The translations under genes were made by a program, and so were the position numbers. The notes under the pieces are model-generated. The model did no database searches. It saw only the letters and a list, made by a program, of their open reading frames with translations, and had not been told where the DNA came from. From Alphaproteobacteria bacterium (GTDB lineage Bacteria > Pseudomonadota > Alphaproteobacteria > JAVJRE01), in assembly GCA_040218575.1 (NCBI GenBank), contig JAVJRE010000001.1:62001-126000 (forward strand): a stretch of DNA of 64,000 nt, given 5' to 3'. Below are positions 19,152 through 27,976 of this stretch, piece by piece (positions within the stretch are counted from its first letter, which is position 1; each line of letters starts with the position of its first letter).

Positions 19152-20522
19152 ATGGCGCGACGCAAGACCAGCGGAAAGACGGCCAACAGAAAGACCGCCA
19201 GCGGCCGGCCGGCGGCGGCCGCCCCGGCGGTGGCTGATGTGGCGGTGGCCGGGGCCGGCATGATCGGCCTGACGGCGGCGTTGGCCTTCGCCCAGGCCGG
19301 GCTGCGAGTGACGCTGCTGGACCAGGCCAGCCCGGCGGCGCTGACCGACCGCGCCTATGACGGGCGGACCACCGCACTGAGCCGCGCCAGCAAGCAGGTT
19401 CTGCAGGCGCTGGGCGTGTGGCCGGCCCTGGCGCCGGCGGCGGAACCGATCCTGGCGGTCAGGGTGGCGGACGGGGTGAGCGGTGCGGCGCTGACCTATG
19501 ACGTGCGCGATCTGGACGAGCCGGCGGAGGCGGATGGATCCATTCAGGGTCTTGGCTGGATCGTTGATAATCGCGACCTGCGCCTGGCGCTGTTTGCCCG
19601 TATCGCCCGGACCCCGGCCATCCGTCTGCGCGCGCCGGCGACCATCACCGCCTTCAGTGGCGCCGCCGACGGTGCGCGCCTGACCCTGGCCGATGGCGGC
19701 GAGGAACGGGCGTGGCTGGTGGCGGCGGCGGATGGTGCACGCTCTACCCTGCGCCAGCTTGCCGGCATTGCGACCCAGGGCTGGGCCTATGGTCAGGAGG
19801 CGTTCGTCGCCACCCTGGCCCATGCGGCACCGCACGACGGGGTGAGCCACGAGATATTCTGGCCGGACGGGCCGCTGGCCATGCTGCCGCTGGCGGACGC
19901 AACGGCGCGGCGGGGCGATCCCGCCGGCCTGCCCCATCGCTCGGCCCTGGTGTGGAGTCTGGAGCGGCGGCGCGGCCGGGACATTCACGGCCTCGACGAG
20001 ACGCGGCTGAACCAGGCGGTGGCCGGGCGCACCCAGGGTCTGCTGGGCGAGACCCGTCTGACCGGCCAGCGCGGGCGCTATCCGCTGGGGGTGGTTCATG
20101 CGGAGCGCTATGTGATGCCGCGCCTGGCGTTGCTGGGCGATGCCGGCCATCGCATCCACCCCATCGCCGGCCAGGGGGCCAATCTTGGATTCCGCGATGC
20201 GGCGGCGCTGGCCGAAGTGGTGGGTGACGCGGCGGAGCTTGGCCTGGACTTCGGCATGATCAGTGTATTGCGCCGCTATGAGCGGTGGCGGCGGCCGGAC
20301 AATACCAGCCTGGTGCTGGCCACCGACGGGCTGACCCGCCTGTTCGGCAATGACCGGCCTGTGCTGCGGCTGGCCCGCAGCGCCGGGTTGCGCGCGGTGG
20401 ACCGGATGGGTCCGGCCAAGCGTCTGCTGATGAACGGGGCCATGGGGCTGGTGGGCACTCTGCCGCGACTGGTGCAGGGCGAACCGCTGGGTCAGCGCAT
20501 GGCGGTCGCGGCCAAGCCATGA
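19152..20522 (+). CDS. UbiH/UbiF/Coq6-family FAD-dependent hydroxylase
   Basis: A 456-residue flavoprotein monooxygenase likely involved in ubiquinone ring hydroxylation. It has an Ala/Lys-rich N-terminal extension (about 25 residues), the dinucleotide-binding motif VAGAGMIGLTAALAFAQAGL, a DG-type middle motif (VAAADGARSTLRQLAGI) and the second FAD motif with the family hallmark LLGDAGHRIHPIAGQGANLG. The last of these is diagnostic of the UbiH/Coq6 group. An in-frame ATG at 19134 is an alternative start with no better ribosome site. It overlaps the following NUDIX gene by ATGA, so translation is probably coupled. Confidence 0.9.
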   Translation: MARRKTSGKTANRKTASGRPAAAAPAVADVAVAGAGMIGLTAALAFAQAGLRVTLLDQASPAALTDRAYDGRTTALSRASKQVLQALGVWPALAPAAEPILAVRVADGVSGAALTYDVRDLDEPAEADGSIQGLGWIVDNRDLRLALFARIARTPAIRLRAPATITAFSGAADGARLTLADGGEERAWLVAAADGARSTLRQLAGIATQGWAYGQEAFVATLAHAAPHDGVSHEIFWPDGPLAMLPLADATARRGDPAGLPHRSALVWSLERRRGRDIHGLDETRLNQAVAGRTQGLLGETRLTGQRGRYPLGVVHAERYVMPRLALLGDAGHRIHPIAGQGANLGFRDAAALAEVVGDAAELGLDFGMISVLRRYERWRRPDNTSLVLATDGLTRLFGNDRPVLRLARSAGLRAVDRMGPAKRLLMNGAMGLVGTLPRLVQGEPLGQRMAVAAKP

Positions 20523-21394
20523 CCGTGGCTGCCGGCTATGCGGAGGCCATCGCCCGCTGCAACACCGGCGATACCGGTCAGGCGATGCCGTGGTGGGTGG
20601 CGGAGGCGGCGGCGCCGGCCGGTTGGCTGCAACCGGCTGTTGCCCAATGGCTGAAAGACAAGAGTGGCGGTCTGTTCCGGCCAGAGCGGCGGGACGGCCA
20701 GGATGGTCTGATGCTGGACGCCGGCGACGTGCCGGCCGACCGCAGCCATGCGGTTGCCGACCTGTTGCCCGATCTGCACGGGGCGGGCCTGGCCGAGGCG
20801 CGATGGGGCGAGGACCTGGACGTGCGCGCCGGCTGGTCCGGCGACGCGCTGCTGTGGCTGGAGCGCAGCGCGGCCGATGCCTTTGGCATCCGCTCGACAG
20901 ACGTCAAGCTGGTGGCCTATGGCGAGGCCGGCGGCGAGCTGGCCCTGTGGCTCGGCCGGCGGGCCGCCACCAAGCGCAACGACCCGGGCCTGTGGGACGT
21001 GACGGTGGGCGGTGCGGTGGCGTCGGGCGAGAGTATCATGGAGGCGCTGGCCCGCGAGGCGGCGGAGGAAGCCGGGCTTGGCGGCACACGGCTGGAGGAT
21101 GCGCGGCGGGTCGGCCGGGTCAGCTATTGCCGGGCCCATGCGGCGGGGCTGCAGGTGGGAAGCTGTATCTGTTTCGAAGCGAAGCTGGGGCTGGCGCCGG
21201 GCCTGACACCGGTCGACGGCGAGGTGGATGAATTCGTCCTGCTGCCGGTGTCACACGTGCGGAAGCTGCTGACCGTGCCGGGCCAGGTGCTCTACAACAG
21301 CGCTCTGGTGCTGATTGATTTTCTGTTGCGCCACGATGCGGCGGCGGTATCGGCGGACGAGGCGGCGGCGCTGCGTCAGGCGCTGCGCCGATGA
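20519..21394 (+). CDS. NUDIX hydrolase with N-terminal DUF4743 domain
   Basis: A 291-residue protein. The N-terminal half matches DUF4743, seen fused to NUDIX domains related to the thiamine pyrophosphokinase-associated hydrolases. The C-terminal half carries a NUDIX box (GGAVASGESIMEALAREAAE, continuing EAGL). Relatives hydrolyse oxidised thiamine diphosphates. Start and stop codons overlap those of its neighbours by ATGA on both sides, marking a ubiH-nudix-HAD operon. Confidence 0.85.
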   Translation: MTVAAGYAEAIARCNTGDTGQAMPWWVAEAAAPAGWLQPAVAQWLKDKSGGLFRPERRDGQDGLMLDAGDVPADRSHAVADLLPDLHGAGLAEARWGEDLDVRAGWSGDALLWLERSAADAFGIRSTDVKLVAYGEAGGELALWLGRRAATKRNDPGLWDVTVGGAVASGESIMEALAREAAEEAGLGGTRLEDARRVGRVSYCRAHAAGLQVGSCICFEAKLGLAPGLTPVDGEVDEFVLLPVSHVRKLLTVPGQVLYNSALVLIDFLLRHDAAAVSADEAAALRQALRR

Positions 21395-22095
21395 CCGGCC
21401 ATGGCGCAAGCGGCGGCCGTCCCGCGGCCCTGACGCAGGCCGACTGGCTGTTCGACCTGGACGACACGCTGTATGGCGTGGCCAGCGGTATCAATGACCA
21501 TGTTCGCGCGCGCGGCGACGCCTATCTGGCCCGTTTGCTGAACCTGCCGGACGACCTGGCGGAGGCGGAGCGCGAACGGCGCATCGGCCAGGCCATGGCA
21601 GGACATATCTCGACCCTGGACGCGGTGCGGGCGCTGGACGGAAGCGACGGCGCGGCCGACCGGTTCTATGACTATCGCTATGAGGCCATGAGCTATGACG
21701 CGCTGGCAGCGGATGCCGCCCTGGCCGGCGCGCTGGCCGGGCTTAGCGGTCGGCGTATTGTCTTCACCAATGCCCGGGCCGATCACGCGGCGGAAGTGCT
21801 GAAGCGCCTGGCGATCAGCCATGCCTTCGAGGCGGTGTATGACATCTATGACGGCGGGCTGGTGCACAAGCCCGACGGCCGGGCCTATGGGGCCATCGTC
21901 GCGCGCTTTGGCCTGGATCCGGCGCAGACGGTCATGGTCGAGGATCGGGCCGACAATCTGCAGCCGGCCAAGGCCCTGGGCATGACCACCGTGTGGATCG
22001 CCCACGGCCGCCCCCTGCCCGGCTGGGCCGCCGCCCATGTGGATCATGTGGTGGACGGCGATCTGGCCACGTGGCTGAGCGGGCCGGGCGGATAA
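21391..22095 (+). CDS. HAD-family pyrimidine 5'-nucleotidase-like phosphatase
   Basis: A 234-residue HAD hydrolase. Motif I is WLFDLDDTLYGVASGI, motif II is IVFTNAR, motif III/Lys is GGLVHKPDG, and motif IV is VMVEDRADNLQPAK. The DLDDTLY form and the overall pattern are those of the pyrimidine 5'-nucleotidase group common in alphaproteobacteria, which dephosphorylate nucleoside monophosphates. It overlaps the NUDIX gene by 4 bp. Confidence 0.88.
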   Translation: MTGHGASGGRPAALTQADWLFDLDDTLYGVASGINDHVRARGDAYLARLLNLPDDLAEAERERRIGQAMAGHISTLDAVRALDGSDGAADRFYDYRYEAMSYDALAADAALAGALAGLSGRRIVFTNARADHAAEVLKRLAISHAFEAVYDIYDGGLVHKPDGRAYGAIVARFGLDPAQTVMVEDRADNLQPAKALGMTTVWIAHGRPLPGWAAAHVDHVVDGDLATWLSGPGG

Positions 22096-22100
22096 GGCGG

Positions 22101-22619
22101 ATGGCGGCCCGGACCATTCGGCCCGAGGCGCCGGGCGACGCCGCGGCGATCCGTGCGGTGACCGCAGCGGCCTTCGCCGGCATGGCTCACAGCGATGGCA
22201 CGGAGCCGGCCATTGTGGACGGCCTGCGGGCGGCGGGCGCGCTGACGGTATCGCTGGTGGCGGTGGCGGACGGCACGATCATCGGCCATGCGGCATTTTC
22301 GTCGGTGACCATCGATCAGGCGGGCGATCATGGGGGTAGGGGCTGGCTCGGTCTCGGCCCCGTGTCGGTCGCGCCCGGCTGGCAACGCCGGGGCACGGGT
22401 TCGGCGCTGGTGCGCGCGGGGTTGGCGCTGTGCCAGGAGTCGTCAGCGGGCGGCTGCGTCGTGCTGGGCGAGCCGGCATTTTATGGCCGCTTCGGGTTCA
22501 GGGCCGACCCGCGGCTCAGGCTGGAGGGCGTGCCGCCGGCATATTTTCAGATGCTTGCTTTTGGCGGCGACGTGCCGAGCGGCATGGTCAGATTCCACCC
22601 CGCCTTCGGCGTCAAGTAA
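22101..22619 (+). CDS. GNAT N-acetyltransferase, YhbS-like
   Basis: A 172-residue acetyltransferase. The acetyl-CoA loop follows the GNAT pattern (GPVSVAPGWQRRGTGSALVRAG), and the C-terminal GEPAFYGRFGFRAD motif is typical of YhbS-like proteins. Acceptor substrate unknown. The ATG lies 5 bp after the stop of the HAD gene, so it is likely the last gene of that operon. Confidence 0.85.
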   Translation: MAARTIRPEAPGDAAAIRAVTAAAFAGMAHSDGTEPAIVDGLRAAGALTVSLVAVADGTIIGHAAFSSVTIDQAGDHGGRGWLGLGPVSVAPGWQRRGTGSALVRAGLALCQESSAGGCVVLGEPAFYGRFGFRADPRLRLEGVPPAYFQMLAFGGDVPSGMVRFHPAFGVK

Positions 22620-22636
22620 ATGGCCGGTCGGGGCGG

Positions 22637-23605
22637 TCAGGCGGCAAGCGCCGCCTTCAGCGCCGCCACATAGTCCGGCCCCATGCCGCAGCAGGCGCCG
22701 ATGGCAGTAACGCCGTGTGATGCCCATGCCGCCGCCGCCGTCGCATAGGCCTGCGGATCTAGGCTGGTCTCGAAGATCCAGTTGGGCATGACGAAACGGC
22801 CCTGATGGGGGTAGGCAATGAGCGGCCCCGTCCAGTGTTGCCGGACGATGTGGAGACCGGGCGCCACCAGTGGCACCTGGCTGTGCATGATGCCGGCGGC
22901 GTCAGCGCCGCCGCTACGCAGTTCGGCCAGCACCGCCGGCACGACGGTGTCCAGCGGCAGGGCGTTGGCCGCGCCGCTGCCCAGCGTCACCAGACCGCCG
23001 GCGGCGTCGCCGTGACGGTCGCCGTCCCGCGCCCGGCGGCAGGAGAAGCCGACCCATACAGGCAGGCCGGTAGCGGCGGCGGCCTGCACGGCAAGCGTTC
23101 CGTGGTCGATGTCGCTGATCATCTCCATGGCGAAGAGATCAACCCCGGCCCCGGCCAGCAGCTCCGCCTGTTCGGCAAAGTCGCGGGCCATGGTGTCATG
23201 GTCCGGTGGCCTATCGCCGAAGACGAAGGTGGAAATGGAACCGGCAATGGCCACCGGTCGGTCGTCGCCGCGCTCTGCCGCGACGACATCGCGGGCCTCG
23301 CGGGCCAGCGCCACGGCGCGCCGGTTGATGGCCGCGGTCTCGCCATCGAGGCCGGCCGGCACCAGGGCATGGCGGGCGGTAGCGAAGGTATTGGTGATGA
23401 CCACCTCGGCGCCGGCGCGGATATAGTCGGCGTGGACCTCGCGCACCACATCGGGGTGGGTGTGGACGGCGGCGCCGCTCCACGCCGCGTCATCCATGGG
23501 CACGCCACGCCGTTCCAGTTCCGAGCCGGTGGCGCCGTCCAGCAACAGGGGCGGGCCGTTCCTCAACCGCTCCGCAAGCCAGTGGCCAATTGCCGCGCTG
23601 TTCAT
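22637..23605 (-). CDS. Homocysteine S-methyltransferase-like protein with variant zinc site
   Basis: A 322-residue TIM-barrel protein of the homocysteine methyltransferase (Pfam S-methyl_trans / BHMT / MmuM) family. It begins with LLLDGATGSELERRG and has NTFATARHAL and EMISDID at expected places. In zinc enzymes of this family the ligands are one Cys in a GxNC motif and a C-terminal Cys-Cys. Here the Cys-Cys is kept (C305, C306 in IGACCGMGP) but GxNC is replaced by GIMH (His241). His could still bind zinc. The family moves methyl groups from betaine, S-methylmethionine or DMSP-like donors to homocysteine, which fits the onium theme. It is divergent from the HAL-like pair at 23813. Confidence 0.82.
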   Translation of the reverse strand: MNSAAIGHWLAERLRNGPPLLLDGATGSELERRGVPMDDAAWSGAAVHTHPDVVREVHADYIRAGAEVVITNTFATARHALVPAGLDGETAAINRRAVALAREARDVVAAERGDDRPVAIAGSISTFVFGDRPPDHDTMARDFAEQAELLAGAGVDLFAMEMISDIDHGTLAVQAAAATGLPVWVGFSCRRARDGDRHGDAAGGLVTLGSGAANALPLDTVVPAVLAELRSGGADAAGIMHSQVPLVAPGLHIVRQHWTGPLIAYPHQGRFVMPNWIFETSLDPQAYATAAAAWASHGVTAIGACCGMGPDYVAALKAALAA

Positions 23606-23675
23606 CGGACCCTCCCTGCCGCTTCTTTCCAAACGCCCGGAGCATGCCACAGGCGGCGGCCGGGCGCACACCGGA

Positions 23676-23692
23676 CATGAGCCTGGCTCATG
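23676..23692. promoter_or_regulatory. 17-bp palindrome between the homocysteine methyltransferase-like and HAL-like genes
   Basis: A perfect inverted repeat, CATGAGC-CTG-GCTCATG, lies in the 207-bp divergent gap, 70 bp from the minus-strand start and 120 bp from the plus-strand start. Its size and symmetry suit a dimeric repressor such as a GntR- or TetR-type protein. It does not match the MetR consensus. No regulator gene is adjacent. Confidence 0.4.
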
Positions 23693-23812
23693 GCTTTCCC
23701 TAGACCCCCTATGGCATCACCCGCCGCTTCGGCGCACACTAATTGCCAAACGGGGACGATCACCGGGCGGACCCATGATGGGGACACCTGACAGGGACGT
23801 AAGGGGCAAAGC

Positions 23813-25297
23813 ATGACCGTCGTATTGAATGACCGCCGCGATTTCACGCTGGCGAATCTGAAACGGGTGGCCTGGGAAGGCGAGCGGCTGATGGTGTCGG
23901 ATGCCGCACTGGACCGCATCGACGGGGCGCGGGCCAGCTTCATGGCGCTGGTGGAGAGCGACCGCAGCCAGTTCATCTATGGCACCACCACCCAGGGCGG
24001 CGAGGGTGCGCGCCACCGCATGACTCCGGAGCAGCAACGGGCCAACGCCAAGCGGCCACGGAACAGCGCCGGCCAGTCCTTCGGCGATCCGCTGCCGGAG
24101 CGGGTGTCGCGGGCCATCGTTTTTGCCCGCCTGTCCAACTTCATCGAAGGCAATGGCAAGGTGCGGGCGGAGCTGGTGCGCCGCATCGCCGCCATGCTGG
24201 ATGGCCCGCTGCCGAAGGTGCCGTCGCGGGGCACCACCTGGGCCGGCGAGACGACGGTGCCGGGACGGCTGTTCGGCCATCTGTTCGGGCCGGAGCTGGA
24301 AGAGGGCGAGAACATGGCGCTGATCAACGGCTCGTGCGCCTCGGCCGGGACGGTGGCCGACGCGGCGCTGCGCGCCGCCAAGCGCGTGCGCCTGGTGGAG
24401 CAGGTGATGGCGCTGTCCATCGAGGGCTTCAACGCACCGCTGGAGGCCTATGATCCGGTGCTCAAGGACCTGTGGGGCGACCCCCATGACGGCAAGGCGA
24501 TCGAGCGTCTGAACATTCTGCTGGCCGGCTGCCGCACCGAGGGACGGCGCGACTATCAGGCGCCGGTGTCGTGGCGCATCATTCCGCGCGTTCTGGGCCA
24601 GGTCTATCGTGCCGAGGAAGCGCTGACCCACGCCGCGACAACCAGCCTCGCCAGCGTCAGCGACAACCCGGTCTATATCCTGCCCGACACCCGCCATCCG
24701 CTGGGTCGCGCCTTTTCCACCGGCGGCTATCACAATGGTATGGCCTATCCGGCGCTGGACTGGCTGGCCCAGGCGTGGACCGACGTGCAGGTGCTGGCCG
24801 ACCGCCAGACCACCGCTTTCTCGCGTGGCAATGTCTCGCTGCTGCCCGACAATCTGGTGAAGGAAGGGCAGGAAGGCTATGCCATGCGCATGGGCATGAA
24901 TCAGGTGCAGTGGGGCGAGGAGATTCGCCAGATGGCGCAGCCCACCTTCATTCCCTTAAGCGAAGGCGGTGGCACGGCGCAGAACGACACGCCCAATCCG
25001 GGTATGATCGCCTATCGCAAGGAAGCGGCGGTCGGTGAAATGCTGGACGCCAGCATGGCCATCCTGGCGGCCACCGCCAGCCAGGCCCTGTGGGTGACCG
25101 AGCGCGAGCCCGCGCCGGCATTGCGTCCCTTCCTGAACGCGGTGCGTCGCATCTTCCCGCCCATCGACTCCTTCCGTGATCCAGGCGCCGATTGCGAACA
25201 GTTGTGGCACGCCATTACCGGCGCCATGTGCGATCCCCGTCCCGACGTGCTGGTTGGCGATGCCGATCAGGCACACGTCTGGCAGAGCCGGCTTTAG
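23813..25297 (+). CDS. HAL/PAL-superfamily lyase-like protein lacking the MIO triad, paralogue B
   Basis: A 494-residue HAL-superfamily protein. Kept residues are Y56 (QFIYGTTTQGG), N172 (MALINGS), the Arg of YQAPVSWRIIPRVLG and the SDNPVYILP loop. The cofactor-forming Ala-Ser-Gly is replaced by Trp-Ala-Gly (TTWAGETTV, residues 141-149), the HutH Tyr of QDPYSLR is Val, and the QED motif is QND. It therefore cannot form MIO by the known autocatalytic route. It sits 13 bp upstream of a second such gene and shares its MTVxLNDRxDF start, suggesting a heteromer or two related substrates. Elimination of a good leaving group such as trimethylamine is the most plausible chemistry, but this is inference. 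Confidence 0.85.
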   Translation: MTVVLNDRRDFTLANLKRVAWEGERLMVSDAALDRIDGARASFMALVESDRSQFIYGTTTQGGEGARHRMTPEQQRANAKRPRNSAGQSFGDPLPERVSRAIVFARLSNFIEGNGKVRAELVRRIAAMLDGPLPKVPSRGTTWAGETTVPGRLFGHLFGPELEEGENMALINGSCASAGTVADAALRAAKRVRLVEQVMALSIEGFNAPLEAYDPVLKDLWGDPHDGKAIERLNILLAGCRTEGRRDYQAPVSWRIIPRVLGQVYRAEEALTHAATTSLASVSDNPVYILPDTRHPLGRAFSTGGYHNGMAYPALDWLAQAWTDVQVLADRQTTAFSRGNVSLLPDNLVKEGQEGYAMRMGMNQVQWGEEIRQMAQPTFIPLSEGGGTAQNDTPNPGMIAYRKEAAVGEMLDASMAILAATASQALWVTEREPAPALRPFLNAVRRIFPPIDSFRDPGADCEQLWHAITGAMCDPRPDVLVGDADQAHVWQSRL

Positions 25298-25310
25298 GAG
25301 ACCTGGACCC

Positions 25311-26750
25311 ATGACCGTCACACTGAACGACCGTCACGACTTCAACCTGTCCACCTTCCGCCGGGTTGCATGGCACAACGAGGCCATCGCCTTTTCGCCG
25401 CGAGCGGAGTCCGCCATGCAGGCGGCGCGTGACAGCTTTATGGCCATGGTGGAGAACGATCCCACCGTCTTTATTTATGGCGTCACCACCGACTATGGCG
25501 AGGGCGCCAAGTTCCGGCTGGACGCCGAGGGCCGCAAGAAAGTGGCCAAGCGTCCGGCCTATGGCAAAGGCTTCGGCAACGGGCCGGTGGTTGCCGACCG
25601 GGTGGTGCGCGGCATGATCTTCTGCCGGCTGACCAACTTCGTTGAAGGCTGGGCGGCGGTGTCGCCGAAGGTAGCCCATCAGGTGGCCGACATGCTGGAC
25701 GGCCGGGCGCTGCCCAAGGTGAACATGGTGGGCAATGTGGGAGCCGGCGAAGTGGGCCCGCTGATGAGCCTGTTCCACCACCTCTATGGCGAGAATTGCG
25801 AAGAGAAGGACGCCGGCTGTCTGCTCAACGGCTCGCCCACGTCGGCCGCGCTGACGGCGGACGCGGCGCTGCGCGCGCGCAACCGGCTGAACCTGATTCA
25901 TCAGGTGCTGGGCCTGTCCATCGAGGCGGCCAACGCGCCGCTGGAGGCCTATGACCCGGCGCTCAAGGCGATGTGGACGGATGATGGCGAGTGCGAGGCG
26001 CTGGACGCCATCAACGCGGTCATGGCCGGCACCCGGGTGGAGGATCGCCGCGCCTTTCAGGCGCCGGTGTCGTGGCGGGTCATCCCGCGTGTCCTGGGCC
26101 AGACCCATCGCGCGGTGAAGCGGCTGGAGGAGGTGGCGACGCACAGCCTGTCGGCGATCACCGATAATCCGGTCTATGTTCTGCCGACGGCGGAGCATCC
26201 CATGGGCCGCTGTATCTCCACCGGCGGCTATCACAATGGCGCGGCATCGCCGGCCATGAACTGGATGGCGCAGGGCTGGGCCGACCTGACCAACATCGTC
26301 GTGCGTCAGGTGAGCAAGCTGCACCGCACCGAGGTGACCGACCTGCCGGGCGGGCTCCGGCCCGAGGGCAGCTTCTGGGGCTCGTGGGCGCTGGGGGCGC
26401 TGGTCCATGACTGGGGCCATGAAGTGCGCCTGGCGGCGCAGCCGACGCCCATGCCGATCGACGAGGCGGGCTCTACCCAGGACGATCTGGGCGCCCCCTT
26501 CATGCAGGCCTATCGCCAGGAGCTGCGGGCGGGGGAAGCCTTCGACATGTGCCTCGCCCTGTTGGCGGCGGCATCGTGTCAGGCCCTGACCATCGCCAAC
26601 CGGCCGGTGGCACCGAAGCTGCGGCCACTGCTGGAGCAGGTGCGGGGCGCCTTCCCGCTGGTCAACAGCCTGCGCGACGTGGGCGGCGACGTGGAACCCA
26701 TCGCCGCCGCCTTCAATCAGGCGGCGGTAAGCGGCGAGGTGCGGCTCTAG
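25311..26750 (+). CDS. HAL/PAL-superfamily lyase-like protein lacking the MIO triad, paralogue C
   Basis: A 479-residue tandem paralogue of the preceding gene, starting at an ATG after GGAGACC. Y56 (VFIYGVTTDYGEGAKF), N173 (CLLNGSPTS), the Arg of FQAPVSWRVIPRVLG and the TDNPVYVLP loop are kept. The triad is Gly-Ala-Gly (NVGAGEVGPL, residues 142-151), the nearest of the three to the classical GASGDLAPL but without its Ser. QED is QDD. HAL-type enzymes are homotetramers with active sites built from several chains, so paired B and C subunits could form mixed sites. Function unknown. Confidence 0.85.
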   Translation: MTVTLNDRHDFNLSTFRRVAWHNEAIAFSPRAESAMQAARDSFMAMVENDPTVFIYGVTTDYGEGAKFRLDAEGRKKVAKRPAYGKGFGNGPVVADRVVRGMIFCRLTNFVEGWAAVSPKVAHQVADMLDGRALPKVNMVGNVGAGEVGPLMSLFHHLYGENCEEKDAGCLLNGSPTSAALTADAALRARNRLNLIHQVLGLSIEAANAPLEAYDPALKAMWTDDGECEALDAINAVMAGTRVEDRRAFQAPVSWRVIPRVLGQTHRAVKRLEEVATHSLSAITDNPVYVLPTAEHPMGRCISTGGYHNGAASPAMNWMAQGWADLTNIVVRQVSKLHRTEVTDLPGGLRPEGSFWGSWALGALVHDWGHEVRLAAQPTPMPIDEAGSTQDDLGAPFMQAYRQELRAGEAFDMCLALLAAASCQALTIANRPVAPKLRPLLEQVRGAFPLVNSLRDVGGDVEPIAAAFNQAAVSGEVRL

Positions 26751-26787
26751 CCGGAGTCCGCCAGCACCGGCGGCGGCACAGCCGATC

Positions 26788-27291
26788 ATGGGCCTCATTG
26801 TCCGCCGACTGAACGACAGCGAGGCGCGGGCCTGGCTTGAGCTGCATCATCGCTCGGTTCGCGGACTGGCGGCCGGCCACTATCCGCCGGACGTGATCGC
26901 CGCCTGGGCGCCGCCTGTGGTGAGCGATGATGAGGTGGCCGCATTCATGGCCGATGGCGCGGGGCAGGTGCGCCTGGTCGCGGAGCAGGACGGCGGGCTG
27001 GTGGGCGTCGCCTGCCTGGTTGCGGCGACGGGCGAGTTGCGCGCCTGTTATGTGGCGCCGGCGGCGGCGCGGCAGGGTGTCGGCACGGCTCTGGTGCGGG
27101 CGCTGGAACAGGCGGCGCGGGAGGCGAAGGTGCCGGCGCTTACGGTCATGGCCTCACTCAACGCCGAGGGGTTCTATGAGCGATTGGGCTATGCGGTGGT
27201 GGAACGCAGAAACCACCGGCTGGAATCGGGCGTGGCCATGGCGGCGGTGCTGATGCGGCGCGAATTGACGGAGCCTGCGCGCATCGCCTGA
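26788..27291 (+). CDS. GNAT N-acetyltransferase
   Basis: A 167-residue acetyltransferase with the GNAT core (LRACYVAPAAARQGVGTALV) and the late motif NAEGFYERLGYAVVERR. Acceptor unknown. It begins 37 bp after the HAL-like pair on the same strand, so it may be cotranscribed. A detoxifying N-acetylation of an amine product is possible but unsupported. It converges with the DUF971 gene, with 3 bp between stops. Confidence 0.85.
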   Translation: MGLIVRRLNDSEARAWLELHHRSVRGLAAGHYPPDVIAAWAPPVVSDDEVAAFMADGAGQVRLVAEQDGGLVGVACLVAATGELRACYVAPAAARQGVGTALVRALEQAAREAKVPALTVMASLNAEGFYERLGYAVVERRNHRLESGVAMAAVLMRRELTEPARIA

Positions 27292-27294
27292 CCT

Positions 27295-27708
27295 TCAGGC
27301 GTCGCGGCTGAGGCCGTCGCGTTCGACGCGGTCCAGATAGCGCTGCCAGCGCGCCGCCTGGTCCCGGCCCAGTTCATAAAGATAGGCCCAGGTGAAGATG
27401 CCGGTGGAATGGCCGTCATCGAAGATCAGCCGCACGGCATAATTGCCCACCGGCTCCGCCCCGGTCAGACCGACCATGCGTTTCCCCGGCACGGTCACTT
27501 CCTGACCGGGCCCATGGCCCTTGACCTCCGCCGACGGACTTTCCACCCGCAGCAGCTCCGCCGGCAGGACGAAGCTCCGGCCGTCATCGAAGGCGATATG
27601 CAGGCGGCGGTCCTGACGATCAACGCGGATATCGGTGGGCCATGCCGGCGCGCCGAAGGTGCGCGCCGCGTCTACCGCAGAGGATGCAGGGGTCGCCGGC
27701 TCGCTCAT
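27295..27708 (-). CDS. DUF971 (GBBH-like N-terminal domain) protein
   Basis: A 137-residue protein of DUF971, the fold found at the N-terminus of gamma-butyrobetaine hydroxylases. The core reads RLHIAFDDGRSFVLPAELLR, then VGNYAVRLIFDDGHSTGIF, then TWAYLYELG. Stand-alone DUF971 proteins are often encoded near iron-sulfur or quinone genes; their role is unsettled. It ends the minus-strand set YbbN-like / Lon-N / Trm112 / DUF971, starting 3 bp after the Trm112 stop. Confidence 0.88.
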   Translation of the reverse strand: MSEPATPASSAVDAARTFGAPAWPTDIRVDRQDRRLHIAFDDGRSFVLPAELLRVESPSAEVKGHGPGQEVTVPGKRMVGLTGAEPVGNYAVRLIFDDGHSTGIFTWAYLYELGRDQAARWQRYLDRVERDGLSRDA

Positions 27709-27711
27709 GAT

Positions 27712-27960
27712 TCAGCCCTTTGCCTGACCGCTATCGTCATCGAGGCGGCGCGCCTCGTCCACCAGCATGATGGGAATGCCATCACGGATGGGATAGGCCA
27801 GGCCGGCCTGACGGCTGATCAGCTCCTGGGCGGTGACGTCATAGTCCAGCGGCCCCTTGGTCAACGGGCAGACGAGGATTTCCAGCAGGCGCGGATCCAC
27901 CTGCCGGGCTTTCCCGGCGGCGGGTGCGGCGGTTGCGGGTGTCGTGTCGTCTGGGGTCAT
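27712..27960 (-). CDS. Trm112-family small protein
   Basis: An 82-residue protein with a Pro/Ala-rich N-terminus followed by the Trm112 core: [17 protein letters not shown], then [20 protein letters not shown] and LVDEAR. Bacterial members lack the full zinc site (here one Cys remains in VCPLT) and are thought to act as small adaptors. The ATG at 27960 was chosen over an upstream start at 28014 because it leaves a 16-bp gap to the Lon-N gene. Confidence 0.85.
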   Translation of the reverse strand: MTPDDTTPATAAPAAGKARQVDPRLLEILVCPLTKGPLDYDVTAQELISRQAGLAYPIRDGIPIMLVDEARRLDDDSGQAKG

Positions 27961-27976
27961 GGCGATTCCGGACTGG

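Noticed and set aside
23606-23812. SAM or cobalamin riboswitch ahead of the homocysteine methyltransferase-like and HAL-like genes
   Set aside because: I could not find the conserved riboswitch cores (for example a B12 box) in the gap; only the 17-bp palindrome stands out.
25215-26798. 527-codon open frame antisense to the HAL-like gene at 25311
   Set aside because: His/Arg/Gln-rich shadow; the plus strand carries the family motifs.
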